From CAADGU01 sp964581605 (GTDB lineage Bacteria > Chloroflexota > Anaerolineae > Promineifilales > Promineifilaceae): 31,087 nt of DNA. A program made the position numbers and the translations under genes. The stretch is from NCBI GenBank assembly GCA_964581605.1, contig CAZOPF010000070.1, forward strand, positions 1-31,087, read 5' to 3'. The notes below the pieces were generated by a model. It was not told the DNA's origin. It saw only the letters and a list, made by a program, of their open reading frames with translations, and searched no databases. This document shows, one piece after another, positions 23,453-31,087 of the stretch (within the stretch, counting starts at the first letter, position 1; every line of letters begins with the position of its first letter).

Positions 23453-24166
23453 ATGGCCTTACTGGAAGTTAACGATATTCACTCTTACTATGGCAATATT
23501 CACGCGCTCAAGGGGGTTTCACTGACGGTAGAGCGCGGCGAGGTAGTCACGCTGATTGGCGGCAACGGCGCCGGCAAAACGACAACGCTGCGGAACATTT
23601 GTGGGCTGCTACGGCCGCGCCGCGGCAATATCCAGTTCGACGGCGAAGATTTAGGCCAATACCCGGCGCATCGCCTCATCACCAAAGGAGTGGCGATGGT
23701 GCCGGAGGGTCGGGGCATCTTTTCCAAGCTGACCGTGCGCGAAAATCTGGAAATGGGCGCGTATACGCGCAACGATAAAGAAGGCATTTTGCAGGATTTA
23801 GAGAAGGTGTACCGGTTGTTCCCCCGCCTCTCGGAACGGCGGACGCAAATAGCCGGGACATTAAGTGGTGGCGAACAGCAAATGCTGGCCATGGGGCGAG
23901 CGATGATGTCACGGCCGCGCCTGCTGCTGATGGATGAACCTTCGATGGGGTTGGCCCCCGTGCTGGTAGACCTGATTTTTGAGACGATCCGAAACATTAA
24001 CCAGGAAGGGACGACCATTTTACTGGTAGAGCAAAACGCGCACAAGGCATTACAAGTTGCCAGCCGGGGGTATGTGCTGCAAACGGGTGAGATTCGCCTG
24101 AGCGATACGGCGGCCGCGCTGCAAAAGAATCAAGAAGTGCAGAAGTTGTACCTCGGCGTAGAATAG
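23453..24166 (+). CDS. livF: Branched-chain amino-acid ABC transporter ATPase LivF
   Basis: A 237-residue ATPase with Walker A GGNGAGKTTTL, signature LSGGEQQMLAMGRA and Walker B LLLMDEPSMGLAP. It starts 4 nt after the livG stop, and its ribosome site GGAGG lies inside livG, so the two are translationally coupled. Ends with the family-typical YLGVE. Confidence 0.96.
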   Translation: MALLEVNDIHSYYGNIHALKGVSLTVERGEVVTLIGGNGAGKTTTLRNICGLLRPRRGNIQFDGEDLGQYPAHRLITKGVAMVPEGRGIFSKLTVRENLEMGAYTRNDKEGILQDLEKVYRLFPRLSERRTQIAGTLSGGEQQMLAMGRAMMSRPRLLLMDEPSMGLAPVLVDLIFETIRNINQEGTTILLVEQNAHKALQVASRGYVLQTGEIRLSDTAAALQKNQEVQKLYLGVE

Positions 24167-24180
24167 TTTTTGGTCAAGTA

Positions 24181-24242
24181 GTGTCAGGCACAGGGTAAAA
24201 CTGCCTGGATTTACCTGCGATTTGCTGCCCTGTGCCTGGCAC
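24181..24242. other. 15-bp stem hairpin after livF
   Basis: GTGTCAGGCACAGGG (24181-24195) pairs with CCCTGTGCCTGGCAC (24228-24242), with one G-U type pair, around a 32-nt loop. No T-run follows, so it may reduce but would not cleanly end transcription from the transporter operon into the dehydrogenase gene. Confidence 0.6.
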
Positions 24243-24301
24243 CGCCAATAAGTTGGATAGCCCCTCTCCCCTGAACCGTTACGAAGTGACAAGGAGAAAA
24301 T

Positions 24302-25888
24302 ATGATCGCCCATCCCCCTTTGCTTGTTGGGCATGATGTGGTTGGTACCAACGGCCGTACCCCCTTCATTCAATCCACCAATCCCACAACCGGTCAGAAA
24401 TTGCCGGATCGGTACGTTGTATCCGGCTGGGCAGAATTGGATACGGCCGTCAACAATGCCAAAGCAGCCATCCATCAATGGCCACAAAGCGGGGCCGAGG
24501 CGATTGCCACCTTTCTGGAAAGTTATGCCGCCGCTATTGAAACGAATGGCGAAGCGATCTGCCAGATGGCCGCCCAGGAGACGGCACTGGCGTATGAACC
24601 GCGCCTGAAAAGCGTTGAATTACCCCGCACCACCAACCAACTGCGGCAGGCGGCTACGGCCGTGCGCACCCGCTCCTGGCAAATGGCGACCATTGATACC
24701 GCCAACAACATTCGCTCAATGTATGGCCCCCTCAACGGGCCGGTCCTCATTTTTGGCCCTAATAATTTTCCGCTGGCATTTAACGCCATTTCTGGCGGGG
24801 ATTTTGCCGCCGCCATCGCCGCCGGAAACCCGGTCATCGCCAAAGCCCACCCCGGCCACCCCGGCACCAGCCGCCTGCTGGCCGAAGCAGCCTGGGCAGC
24901 ACTGGAACAGTGTGGCCTGCCGCGGGCCATGGTGCAACTGTTTTACCATTGTGCCCCGGAAGATGGGCTAAAGCTGGTGGCGCATCCATATGTAGCGGCG
25001 GTAGCCTTTACGGGCAGCCGGGCGGCGGGGCTGGCGCTCAAAAAAGCGGCCGACGCCGCCGGGAAACCGATCTATCTGGAAATGTCCAGCGTGAACCCCG
25101 TTTTTATGCTGCCGGGGGCTTTGCGGGAACGGGGCGAAGCGTTGGCGGCCGAGTTTGTCGGCTCCTGCACACTGGCTTCCGGCCAGTTTTGCACCAATCC
25201 CGGCCTGGTGATTGTGCCCCAAAATGAAGCGGGGGAGGCGTTTATGCAAACGGCCGTAACCCTTTTGGCCGCCAAACCAGCCATCCCCCTCTTAAGTGAA
25301 TCTGGCGCGGATAACATCCAACGGAGTCTGCGTGTTTTGCAGGCGGCCGGGGCAGAGTTGTTGACAGGTGGCCAGGGGGCTGGTTTTGTGCATGACAATA
25401 CGCTGCTGCGAGTGACGGGCAAGCAATTTTTGGCCGATCCTGAAGCACTGCAAACGGAAGCGTTTGGGCCTGTTTCCCTTATGATCATGGCGGAAGATGG
25501 CCCGGAAATGACGGCCGTCGCCGCCGCTCTGGAAGGCAACCTGACGGGGTGCATCTATTCCGACACGCAGGGAAGCGATGACGCGCTGTATGCGCAATTA
25601 GCCCCCATTTTGCGGCCCAAGGTGGGGCGGCTGCTGAACGATAAGATGCCTACCGGCGTCGCCGTTTCACCGGCAATGGTACACGGCGGCCCTTATCCGG
25701 CGACAGGTCATGCTGGTTTTACGGCCGTAGGCATTCCCGCCGCCATTCACCGTTTTGCCGCGTTGCACTGTTATGACAATGTACGGCCGTACCGCCTCCC
25801 GCCAGAATTACAGGATAAGAACCCCACGGGCGAGATGTGGCGATTGGTAAACGGCCGTTGGACGCAAGAGGATATTGGCAATCCATAG
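24302..25888 (+). CDS. Aldehyde dehydrogenase, ketoglutarate-semialdehyde dehydrogenase-like
   Basis: A 528-residue NAD(P)-dependent aldehyde dehydrogenase. Catalytic cysteine C297 (GQFCTNPG), general base E260 in YLEMSS (most relatives have LELGG), and the cofactor region FGPNNFPLAF are visible. The length, the sequence near the cysteine and the neighbouring enzymes point to the 2-ketoglutarate-semialdehyde type, which yields 2-oxoglutarate in sugar-acid, pentose and hydroxyproline catabolism. AAGGAG stands before the ATG. It is followed by an FAH-family enzyme, as in the Weimberg pentose pathway (xylX with xylA of Caulobacter). Exact substrate inferred. Confidence 0.85.
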   Translation: MIAHPPLLVGHDVVGTNGRTPFIQSTNPTTGQKLPDRYVVSGWAELDTAVNNAKAAIHQWPQSGAEAIATFLESYAAAIETNGEAICQMAAQETALAYEPRLKSVELPRTTNQLRQAATAVRTRSWQMATIDTANNIRSMYGPLNGPVLIFGPNNFPLAFNAISGGDFAAAIAAGNPVIAKAHPGHPGTSRLLAEAAWAALEQCGLPRAMVQLFYHCAPEDGLKLVAHPYVAAVAFTGSRAAGLALKKAADAAGKPIYLEMSSVNPVFMLPGALRERGEALAAEFVGSCTLASGQFCTNPGLVIVPQNEAGEAFMQTAVTLLAAKPAIPLLSESGADNIQRSLRVLQAAGAELLTGGQGAGFVHDNTLLRVTGKQFLADPEALQTEAFGPVSLMIMAEDGPEMTAVAAALEGNLTGCIYSDTQGSDDALYAQLAPILRPKVGRLLNDKMPTGVAVSPAMVHGGPYPATGHAGFTAVGIPAAIHRFAALHCYDNVRPYRLPPELQDKNPTGEMWRLVNGRWTQEDIGNP

Positions 25889-25926
25889 GCAATTACAGAT
25901 TGGTTGACTGACAAATCTCATTTTTC

Positions 25927-26000
25927 AACCGCGGAGAACGCAGAGAGCGCAGAGGTTTCCCCTTTATTTCACCTCCGCGTTCTCCGCGCTCTCTGCGGTT
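25927..26000. repeat. 30-bp-arm hairpin of GCAGAG type
   Basis: Arms 25927-25956 and 25971-26000 are inverted copies with only a few mismatches around a 14-nt loop. The arms read AACCGCGGAGAACGCAGAG and onward. The same style occurs at 10999-11070 and 30898-30958. It lies between the dehydrogenase and FAH-family genes. Confidence 0.8.
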
Positions 26001-26023
26001 AGATAAGTAAAGAAGAACCACCC

Positions 26024-27205
26024 ATGCCAGAATCGTTTTTACCAGTAGATGGATTTACCGGCACGTTAATAGGGCGGGCCTGGCTGCCGGAAAAATTGAC
26101 TGGCTCCGTTGCTGGTCCCAGCCCCATCTTGTTGACTGCTGAAGCCGTTTATGACCTGGCCCCCCTGGCCCCCACCTGTGCCGATCTGCTCAGTACCCCG
26201 TTTGTTCGCGCCAATTGTGATCTATCCCAATTGAAAAATATCGGCACCTACGAAGAAATCATGGCAAACACCATGTCGCCCCAACGCCACGACGACTTGC
26301 CCACTTTTTTGTCTCCCATAGACCTGCACTGTATCAAAGCGTGCGGCGTGACGTTTATGGTCAGCATGTTAGAGCGGGTCATTGAAGAGCGGGCGGGCGG
26401 GGATGCGGCTAAGGCGGCAGCTGTGCGCCAAAAAGTAAAAGCCAGCCTGGGTACAGACATCACCAAAATCAAGCCCGGTTCGGCCGAGGCCGAGACGCTC
26501 AAGATAATGTTGCAAGAGGAAGGCTTATGGTCGCAATACCTGGAGGTGGGCATTGGCCCCTATGCCGAAGTGTTTACCAAGTCCCAACCACTTTCTTCGG
26601 TGGGCACAGGCGCACAGGTGGGCATCTTGCCCATCTCGTCCTGGAACAATCCAGAGCCGGAACTGGTGTTGATTGTCAATTCTCAAGGGGAAGTGGTCGG
26701 GGCCACGCTGGGCAATGATGTCAATTTGCGTGATGTGGAAGGGCGCAGTGCCTTGTTACTGGGTAAGGCCAAAGACAATAATGCCTCCTGTGCCATTGGC
26801 CCGTTTATCCGCCTGTTCGATGCCACTTTCAGTATAGATGATGTGCGCCAGATGGAAATATCGCTGACGATAGAAGGGGAAGATGGCTTTGTGTTGCAAG
26901 AGGTGAGCCTGATGAGCCGCATCAGCCGCGATGTACTGGATTTGGTCGCTCAGACGATTGGCCCAAATCACCAATATCCCGATGGCTTTGCCCTGTTCAC
27001 CGGCACGTTGTTTGCGCCTACACAAGACCGGGGAGCAGCAGGCAAGGGTTTTACCCACAAAATTGGCGATGTGGTGAAAATTGGCTCGCAGGAGCTGGGG
27101 GTTTTGCAAAACCGGGTAGTTTATTGTGATCAGGCCCCACCGTGGGAATTTGGCATCTCGGCCCTTATGCGCAATTTGAGCCAGCGGGGATTGTTACGGC
27201 CGTAG
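26024..27205 (+). CDS. Fumarylacetoacetase-family enzyme, 2-keto-3-deoxy-sugar-acid dehydratase-like
   Basis: A 393-residue FAH-superfamily protein. The metal-binding pattern is visible as PEPELVLIVN (E-x-E) followed by GNDVNLRDVEGRS with the aspartate, and LLGKAKDNNASCAIGPFIRL is typical of the XylX-like group of 2-keto-3-deoxy-xylonate/arabonate dehydratases. Such an enzyme would make 2-ketoglutarate semialdehyde, the substrate of the dehydrogenase encoded just upstream. Other FAH-family reactions cannot be excluded. No strong ribosome site at the ATG. No sugar dehydrogenase or sugar-acid lactonase gene is seen nearby. Confidence 0.78.
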   Translation: MPESFLPVDGFTGTLIGRAWLPEKLTGSVAGPSPILLTAEAVYDLAPLAPTCADLLSTPFVRANCDLSQLKNIGTYEEIMANTMSPQRHDDLPTFLSPIDLHCIKACGVTFMVSMLERVIEERAGGDAAKAAAVRQKVKASLGTDITKIKPGSAEAETLKIMLQEEGLWSQYLEVGIGPYAEVFTKSQPLSSVGTGAQVGILPISSWNNPEPELVLIVNSQGEVVGATLGNDVNLRDVEGRSALLLGKAKDNNASCAIGPFIRLFDATFSIDDVRQMEISLTIEGEDGFVLQEVSLMSRISRDVLDLVAQTIGPNHQYPDGFALFTGTLFAPTQDRGAAGKGFTHKIGDVVKIGSQELGVLQNRVVYCDQAPPWEFGISALMRNLSQRGLLRP

Positions 27206-27270
27206 GCATTTTTTGACGCAAAGGTGCAAAGAGGCAAAGGGTTTAAGTGGTTTAAGTTTAAGAGAAGAAT

Positions 27271-28260
27271 ATGGAACTGCGTATATTAACGGCCGTAGAA
27301 GTAAAACAAGCGCTCCCCATGGCCGCGGCCATTGCCGGGATGAAGTCAGCCTATGCTCAACTGTCGGCGGGCACGGCCGTGGCCCCCTTGCGGGCGCATC
27401 TGGATATTGCCGCCCACCAGGGCACAACGCTGGTCATGCCCGCGTTTTTGCCGCAGGATGGCGCGCTGGCAGTGAAAGTCGTCTCCGTCTTCCCGCAGAA
27501 TGTGGCGCGAAGGGAGCGGGTGATCAATGGGCTGGTATTGGTGGTGGATGCGGAGACAGGACGGCCGTCGGCCCTTCTGGAAGGCAGCACCCTCACCGCC
27601 ATTCGCACGGGGGCCGGTTCCGGGGCGGCGACGGATTTGCTGGCCCGGCCGGATGCCCACGTGGTGGCTATTTTGGGCAGCGGTGTGCAGGCACGGACAC
27701 AGTTGGAAGCGGTTTGCACGGTGCGGGCCGTGACGGAAGTACGGGTATACAGCCCAGACCGGGCGCAGGCGACAGCTTTTGTGACCGAGATGGCCGGTGG
27801 GGGGCCAATTCCGCAAAATGTGCAAGCGGTGGCGGATGCGGCTACGGCCGTGCGTGGCGCCGACATCATTTGCACCGCCACCACGTCACGCACGCCTGTT
27901 TTTGACGGCCGTGACCTGAAACCGGGCGCACATATCAACGCCATCGGCTCTTTTCTGCCCACCATGCAGGAAATTGACATAATCGCCGTGCAGCAGGCGA
28001 TAGTGGTGGTGGATTCCCGCGAAGGGGCGTTGGCGGAAGCAGGCGACCTGATCATCCCCATTCAACAAGGGATCATCACAGAAGCCCACATTTACGCGGA
28101 GTTGGGCGAGATCGTGGCCGGGGTGCGAGACGGCCGTACCAATCCCCAACAAATCACACTGTTCAAGTCGGTGGGCACGGCCGTGCAAGATGCGGCCGCC
28201 GGGCGCATTGCCCTGGCCAACGCAGAGCAACTGGGGCTGGGCACGCTGCTAAACCTATAA
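27271..28260 (+). CDS. Ornithine cyclodeaminase / mu-crystallin family protein
   Basis: A 329-residue NAD(P)-dependent enzyme of the OCD/mu-crystallin family: Rossmann loop ILGSGVQARTQL, ALLEGSTLTAIRTGAGSGAATDLL, and GAHINAIGSFLPTMQEID. Family reactions include ornithine to proline, delta1-pyrroline-2-carboxylate reduction and alanine dehydrogenation. With the ketoglutarate-semialdehyde enzyme and an amino-acid-type transporter close by, amino or imino acid breakdown (such as a hydroxyproline route) is an alternative reading to the pentose one. The gap before it holds GCAAAG-type short repeats. Confidence 0.87.
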   Translation: MELRILTAVEVKQALPMAAAIAGMKSAYAQLSAGTAVAPLRAHLDIAAHQGTTLVMPAFLPQDGALAVKVVSVFPQNVARRERVINGLVLVVDAETGRPSALLEGSTLTAIRTGAGSGAATDLLARPDAHVVAILGSGVQARTQLEAVCTVRAVTEVRVYSPDRAQATAFVTEMAGGGPIPQNVQAVADAATAVRGADIICTATTSRTPVFDGRDLKPGAHINAIGSFLPTMQEIDIIAVQQAIVVVDSREGALAEAGDLIIPIQQGIITEAHIYAELGEIVAGVRDGRTNPQQITLFKSVGTAVQDAAAGRIALANAEQLGLGTLLNL

Positions 28261-28334
28261 TAGCTTCATATATAAACCTGCAAACCTGCAACCTACTACT
28301 TGCACACCGACCATTTGCATATTAACATAACGAT

Positions 28335-30833
28335 ATGTCAAAAGATGGTTATCAATTTGAGTATATGGAAAAGTACCGGGGGATGCCGGGCAACTCATCG
28401 GGTAAGCCGCAAAGAGACAAGAAAAAACGGGGCTGCCTGATGACCATCTTTCTGGTCATGGTATGGGTAGGGTTAGCCGGGTTGCTGTTGGCGGTGCTGG
28501 CTTTTGTGGGCGGCTACATTTACCTCAGCAACCAGTTGGAAGATTCCATTGCCCAGGTGACCGATTTTCGGGGGACGGGCCTGGGGGGCACACCCCGCTT
28601 TTATGATCGCCATGGTAATCTGCTGTTTGAACTGACGACGACGGAGAAGCGGGTGTGGCTGGCCTATGAAGAAATCCCCAGAGACGTCATCAACGCCACC
28701 ATTGCGGTGGAGGATGACACGTTTTGGACGAACCCCGGCTTTGACCCGGCGGCGATTGGGGCGGCACTGTGGAGTAATGTGCGGCAGGAGGCAGACGGCC
28801 GTCCCGTTGGCGCGTCTACCATCACCCAACAACTGGTGCGCCATGTGGCCTTCAATTACGCCGACCGCGTTGGCGTGAGCTATGAACGCAAAATACGCGA
28901 AATTTTCCTGGCCTGGATAATGACCCAACGGCGCAGCAAAGCGGCCATTGTGCAGATGTATCTCAACGAGATCTACTACGGCAATCTGGCTTACGGCATT
29001 GAAGCCGCCTCGCAAACTTACTTCGGTAAATCAGCCAAAGACCTCACTCTGGCTGAAGCTGCCTTTCTGGCCGGGTTACCTCAATCCCCTCTAGAATGGG
29101 ACCCCTACACCAACTTTGAAGGCGCCAAAGCCCGCCAGGAGATGATTTTAGACCTGATGTTGGGTGATGGTGTCATTGATTTTGTGCAGGCCGAAGTCGC
29201 TAAAGGAGTGAGCATTAACTTACAGCCGCGCATTACGCTGCAAGAACAGGCGGCCAGCGCCGAACTGGAAGCGCCCCATTTTGTGCTCTATGTGCAGGAT
29301 GAATTAGAACGGCGTTATGGAGCAGACGCCATTACGCGAGGTGGCTGGCAAATTACCACCAGTCTGGACTTGAATATGCAAAACATGGTGCAAACGGCCG
29401 CACGTGATTGGGTAGCGCAAAATGCGGCCGCCCATGATGTGAGCAATGCCTCAGTGGTCATTTTGAAGCCGGGCACAGGCGAAATCCTGACCATGCTGGG
29501 CAGTCTGGACTACTTTAATGAGGCCATTGCCGGGCAGGTAAATATCGCCCTCAGCCCGCGCCAGCCGGGCAGCAGCATCAAACCGCTGACCTATGTGGCG
29601 GCGATGGAAAAGGGGTGGACGACGGCCGATGTGCTCTGGGACACACCGATGTTGCTGGATTTGGGCGGCGGCGAAACGATGGCCCCGCGCAATTATGATG
29701 GTTATTTTCACGGGCCGGTGCTGTTCCGCGATGCGTTGGCAAACAGTTACAACATTCCACCCATTCATTTACTCAAGGATATTGGCATCCCTAACTTTAT
29801 TGCTGCCGCCCGGCGTATGGGGGTGGAATCGCTCAAGGAGCCACCTGGTTTTTACGGTCTGGCGCTGACGTTGGGGGGGGGGGAAGTGCCACTGTTGGAA
29901 CTGACCCATGCGTATGCCACGCTGGCCAACCAGGGGCAAAAACCGCGCCTGACCAGCGTGTTGCGCATTACGGACAGCCGGGGCAATGTGGTTTATGACG
30001 CGCTGGCAAACCAGCTACCGCCGGTGAATGCCGTTGACCCAAAGATCGCCTACATCATCACCGATATACTGGATGATGATCAGGCCCGCATTCCGGCGAT
30101 GGGGGCCGGTAATGCCCTGGCGTTGCCTTTCCCGGCGGCGGTGAAAACGGGCACGACCAATGATTTCCGGGATGACTGGACAATTGGGTATACGCCGAGC
30201 GTGGTGGTGGGGGTGTGGCTGGGTAATGCCGACGGCCGTCCCATGCACGATTGGTCGGGTGTGCGTGCCGCCGCACCATTGTGGAACACCATTATGCAGA
30301 CGATTTATGCCACGCCGGAGATGGTGCAGAGTCTGTGGGTAGACGGCCGTCCCCCCCTCGAAGCCTTTATCCAGCCTCAGGGCATTGAAAGCCGGCTGGT
30401 CTGCTTGCCGCAAGGTACGGGCGGCGGCGCGTGCAATGCCACCCGCACCGATTGGTTTATTGTGGGCAAACCAATGCATGGCAACGGCCGTGTGCAATAC
30501 TTCATCAACCCCGAAGACAACCTGGGCGCATGGACGCTGGCCACACTGCCCCTACCCGCCGACGAAGGGCAGCGATACGCACAAAGTCAGCCAGAATTAA
30601 TTGATGGAACGAAGATGCCCGCTCCCAGTGAATGTGTGGTGAACGCCACCAATCCGCCGCCGGGAGCGACGACACGCCTTTACCTGCCCATTCCGCCGCA
30701 CTACCCGGACGAGGTGCGTGCCCGCATTTGGGCGCAGGGGCGCTACCGCATGGCGCCGCCGATTGTTTGCCCACATAGCGTCATTCAGGCATATAAATCC
30801 CCACCGACGCCACGCAACACAACAGCGCCTTAA
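28335..30833 (+). CDS. Class A penicillin-binding protein (transglycosylase-transpeptidase)
   Basis: An 832-residue bifunctional peptidoglycan synthase. A cytoplasmic start and one N-terminal membrane helix (about residues 35-60) precede the GT51 domain with catalytic AVEDDTFW, GASTITQQLVR and LNEIYYGN. The transpeptidase domain has SSIK (S413, K416), the SxN motif in NSYN, and KTG (about 604-606) in VKTGTTNDFRDDW. A C-terminal extension after about residue 690 has no recognised domain and is proline-rich. It makes and cross-links glycan strands outside the membrane. No ribosome site is evident before the ATG. Presence of a class A PBP indicates a peptidoglycan wall. Confidence 0.95.
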   Translation: MSKDGYQFEYMEKYRGMPGNSSGKPQRDKKKRGCLMTIFLVMVWVGLAGLLLAVLAFVGGYIYLSNQLEDSIAQVTDFRGTGLGGTPRFYDRHGNLLFELTTTEKRVWLAYEEIPRDVINATIAVEDDTFWTNPGFDPAAIGAALWSNVRQEADGRPVGASTITQQLVRHVAFNYADRVGVSYERKIREIFLAWIMTQRRSKAAIVQMYLNEIYYGNLAYGIEAASQTYFGKSAKDLTLAEAAFLAGLPQSPLEWDPYTNFEGAKARQEMILDLMLGDGVIDFVQAEVAKGVSINLQPRITLQEQAASAELEAPHFVLYVQDELERRYGADAITRGGWQITTSLDLNMQNMVQTAARDWVAQNAAAHDVSNASVVILKPGTGEILTMLGSLDYFNEAIAGQVNIALSPRQPGSSIKPLTYVAAMEKGWTTADVLWDTPMLLDLGGGETMAPRNYDGYFHGPVLFRDALANSYNIPPIHLLKDIGIPNFIAAARRMGVESLKEPPGFYGLALTLGGGEVPLLELTHAYATLANQGQKPRLTSVLRITDSRGNVVYDALANQLPPVNAVDPKIAYIITDILDDDQARIPAMGAGNALALPFPAAVKTGTTNDFRDDWTIGYTPSVVVGVWLGNADGRPMHDWSGVRAAAPLWNTIMQTIYATPEMVQSLWVDGRPPLEAFIQPQGIESRLVCLPQGTGGGACNATRTDWFIVGKPMHGNGRVQYFINPEDNLGAWTLATLPLPADEGQRYAQSQPELIDGTKMPAPSECVVNATNPPPGATTRLYLPIPPHYPDEVRARIWAQGRYRMAPPIVCPHSVIQAYKSPPTPRNTTAP

Positions 30834-30897
30834 TGACCCTTGCGATATGGGGGCATTGAGGCTTATCCAATATCCTAACCTGGACAAGCCAGAACCA

Positions 30898-30958
30898 CCA
30901 CAGAGGCACAGAAGCGCAGAGTTTAACATGCTATCTCTGTGCCTCCGTGTCTCTGTAG
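30898..30958. repeat. GCAGAG/CTCTGTGCC hairpin downstream of the PBP gene
   Basis: CCACAGAGGCACAGAAGCGCAGAG (in two parts, 30898-30921) pairs imperfectly with a CTCTGTGCCTCCGTGTCTCTG segment (30935-30957). Third member of the GCAGAG hairpin group. The final 254 bp of the window (30834-31087) contain no gene, only this hairpin and the next repeat. Confidence 0.7.
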
Positions 30959-31034
30959 TAAAAATTCTTGCTCACTGTGCCAGAATCTGGCCGATAAGGA
31001 GTAATATCCCCTGTTATTTTTGGACAATTACCAA

Positions 31035-31087
31035 GTAACCGTGCAGTAATTATGTAATTGAGTAATTTGGTAATTAGCCGCTTCAAT
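31035..31087 (+). repeat. Dispersed ~100-bp AT-rich repeat, copy 3 (cut by window edge)
   Basis: The first 53 nt of the element seen at 17133 and (inverted) 22498, starting GTAACCGTGCAGTAATTATG and ending at GCCGCTTCAAT at the window edge. It matches copy 1 except for AATTTGG versus AGTTTGG. Confidence 0.9.

Noticed and set aside
1..31087. Insertion sequence or prophage
   Set aside because: No transposase, integrase or phage structural gene is found. The repeats seen are small and non-coding.

Overview
The window reads as a chromosomal segment of a GC-rich bacterium, most plausibly a filamentous Chloroflexota (Anaerolineae/Caldilineae-like). That placement is an inference from the gene style: NACHT plus FGE-fold target with a DGR, lipoproteins, class A PBP, a long-N-terminus LivM, many small intergenic repeats and a hugely iterated octamer ACGGCCGT. 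No rRNA or tRNA gene is visible and no marker gene fixes the taxonomy.

The most interesting content is a complete diversity-generating retroelement (DGR) at about 720-6047. A plus-strand target gene (720-3710) encodes a membrane-anchored coiled-coil/NACHT NTPase with a C-terminal FGE-sulfatase (C-type-lectin-fold) domain, and its last codons hold the variable region (VR, 3609-3686). On the minus strand lie avd (5691-6047), a template repeat (TR, 5509-5586) inside a strongly structured non-coding stretch, and a DGR-type reverse transcriptase (4143-5240). TR and VR are both 78 nt and differ at 14 positions. All 14 are adenines in the TR, which is the mutagenic signature of DGRs. A perfect 165-bp tandem duplication covers the 3' end of the RT gene, and a perfect 31-nt palindrome sits on the RT start.

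The DGR cassette is embedded in an iron-homeostasis block. A ferritin gene lies on one side. On the other is a minus-strand run dtxR-like - feoA - feoB - feoC, and avd begins 6 nt after the feoC stop, so the retroelement may be read from the iron-regulated operon. A DtxR-like inverted repeat lies before the dtxR-like gene.

From 9.8 to 17 kb come an Uma2-family nuclease-fold protein, a GT39-like membrane glycosyltransferase, a response-regulator/histidine-kinase hybrid, a rhodanese lipoprotein, a doubtful small protein and a HerA-like ATPase with a coiled coil. From 17.3 to 24.2 kb lie phoU and a full branched-chain amino-acid-type ABC transporter (substrate-binding lipoprotein, LivH, LivM, LivG, LivF) with a strong terminator after the binding-protein gene. 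From 24.3 to 28.3 kb lie an aldehyde dehydrogenase of the ketoglutarate-semialdehyde type, an FAH-family dehydratase-like enzyme and an ornithine-cyclodeaminase-family protein, a plausible catabolic set for imported substrates. A class A penicillin-binding protein closes the gene content.

Most gaps between genes are filled with short repeats: drifting heptamers, GCAGAG-type hairpins, and a roughly 100-bp AT-rich element present three times (17133, 22498 inverted, 31035).
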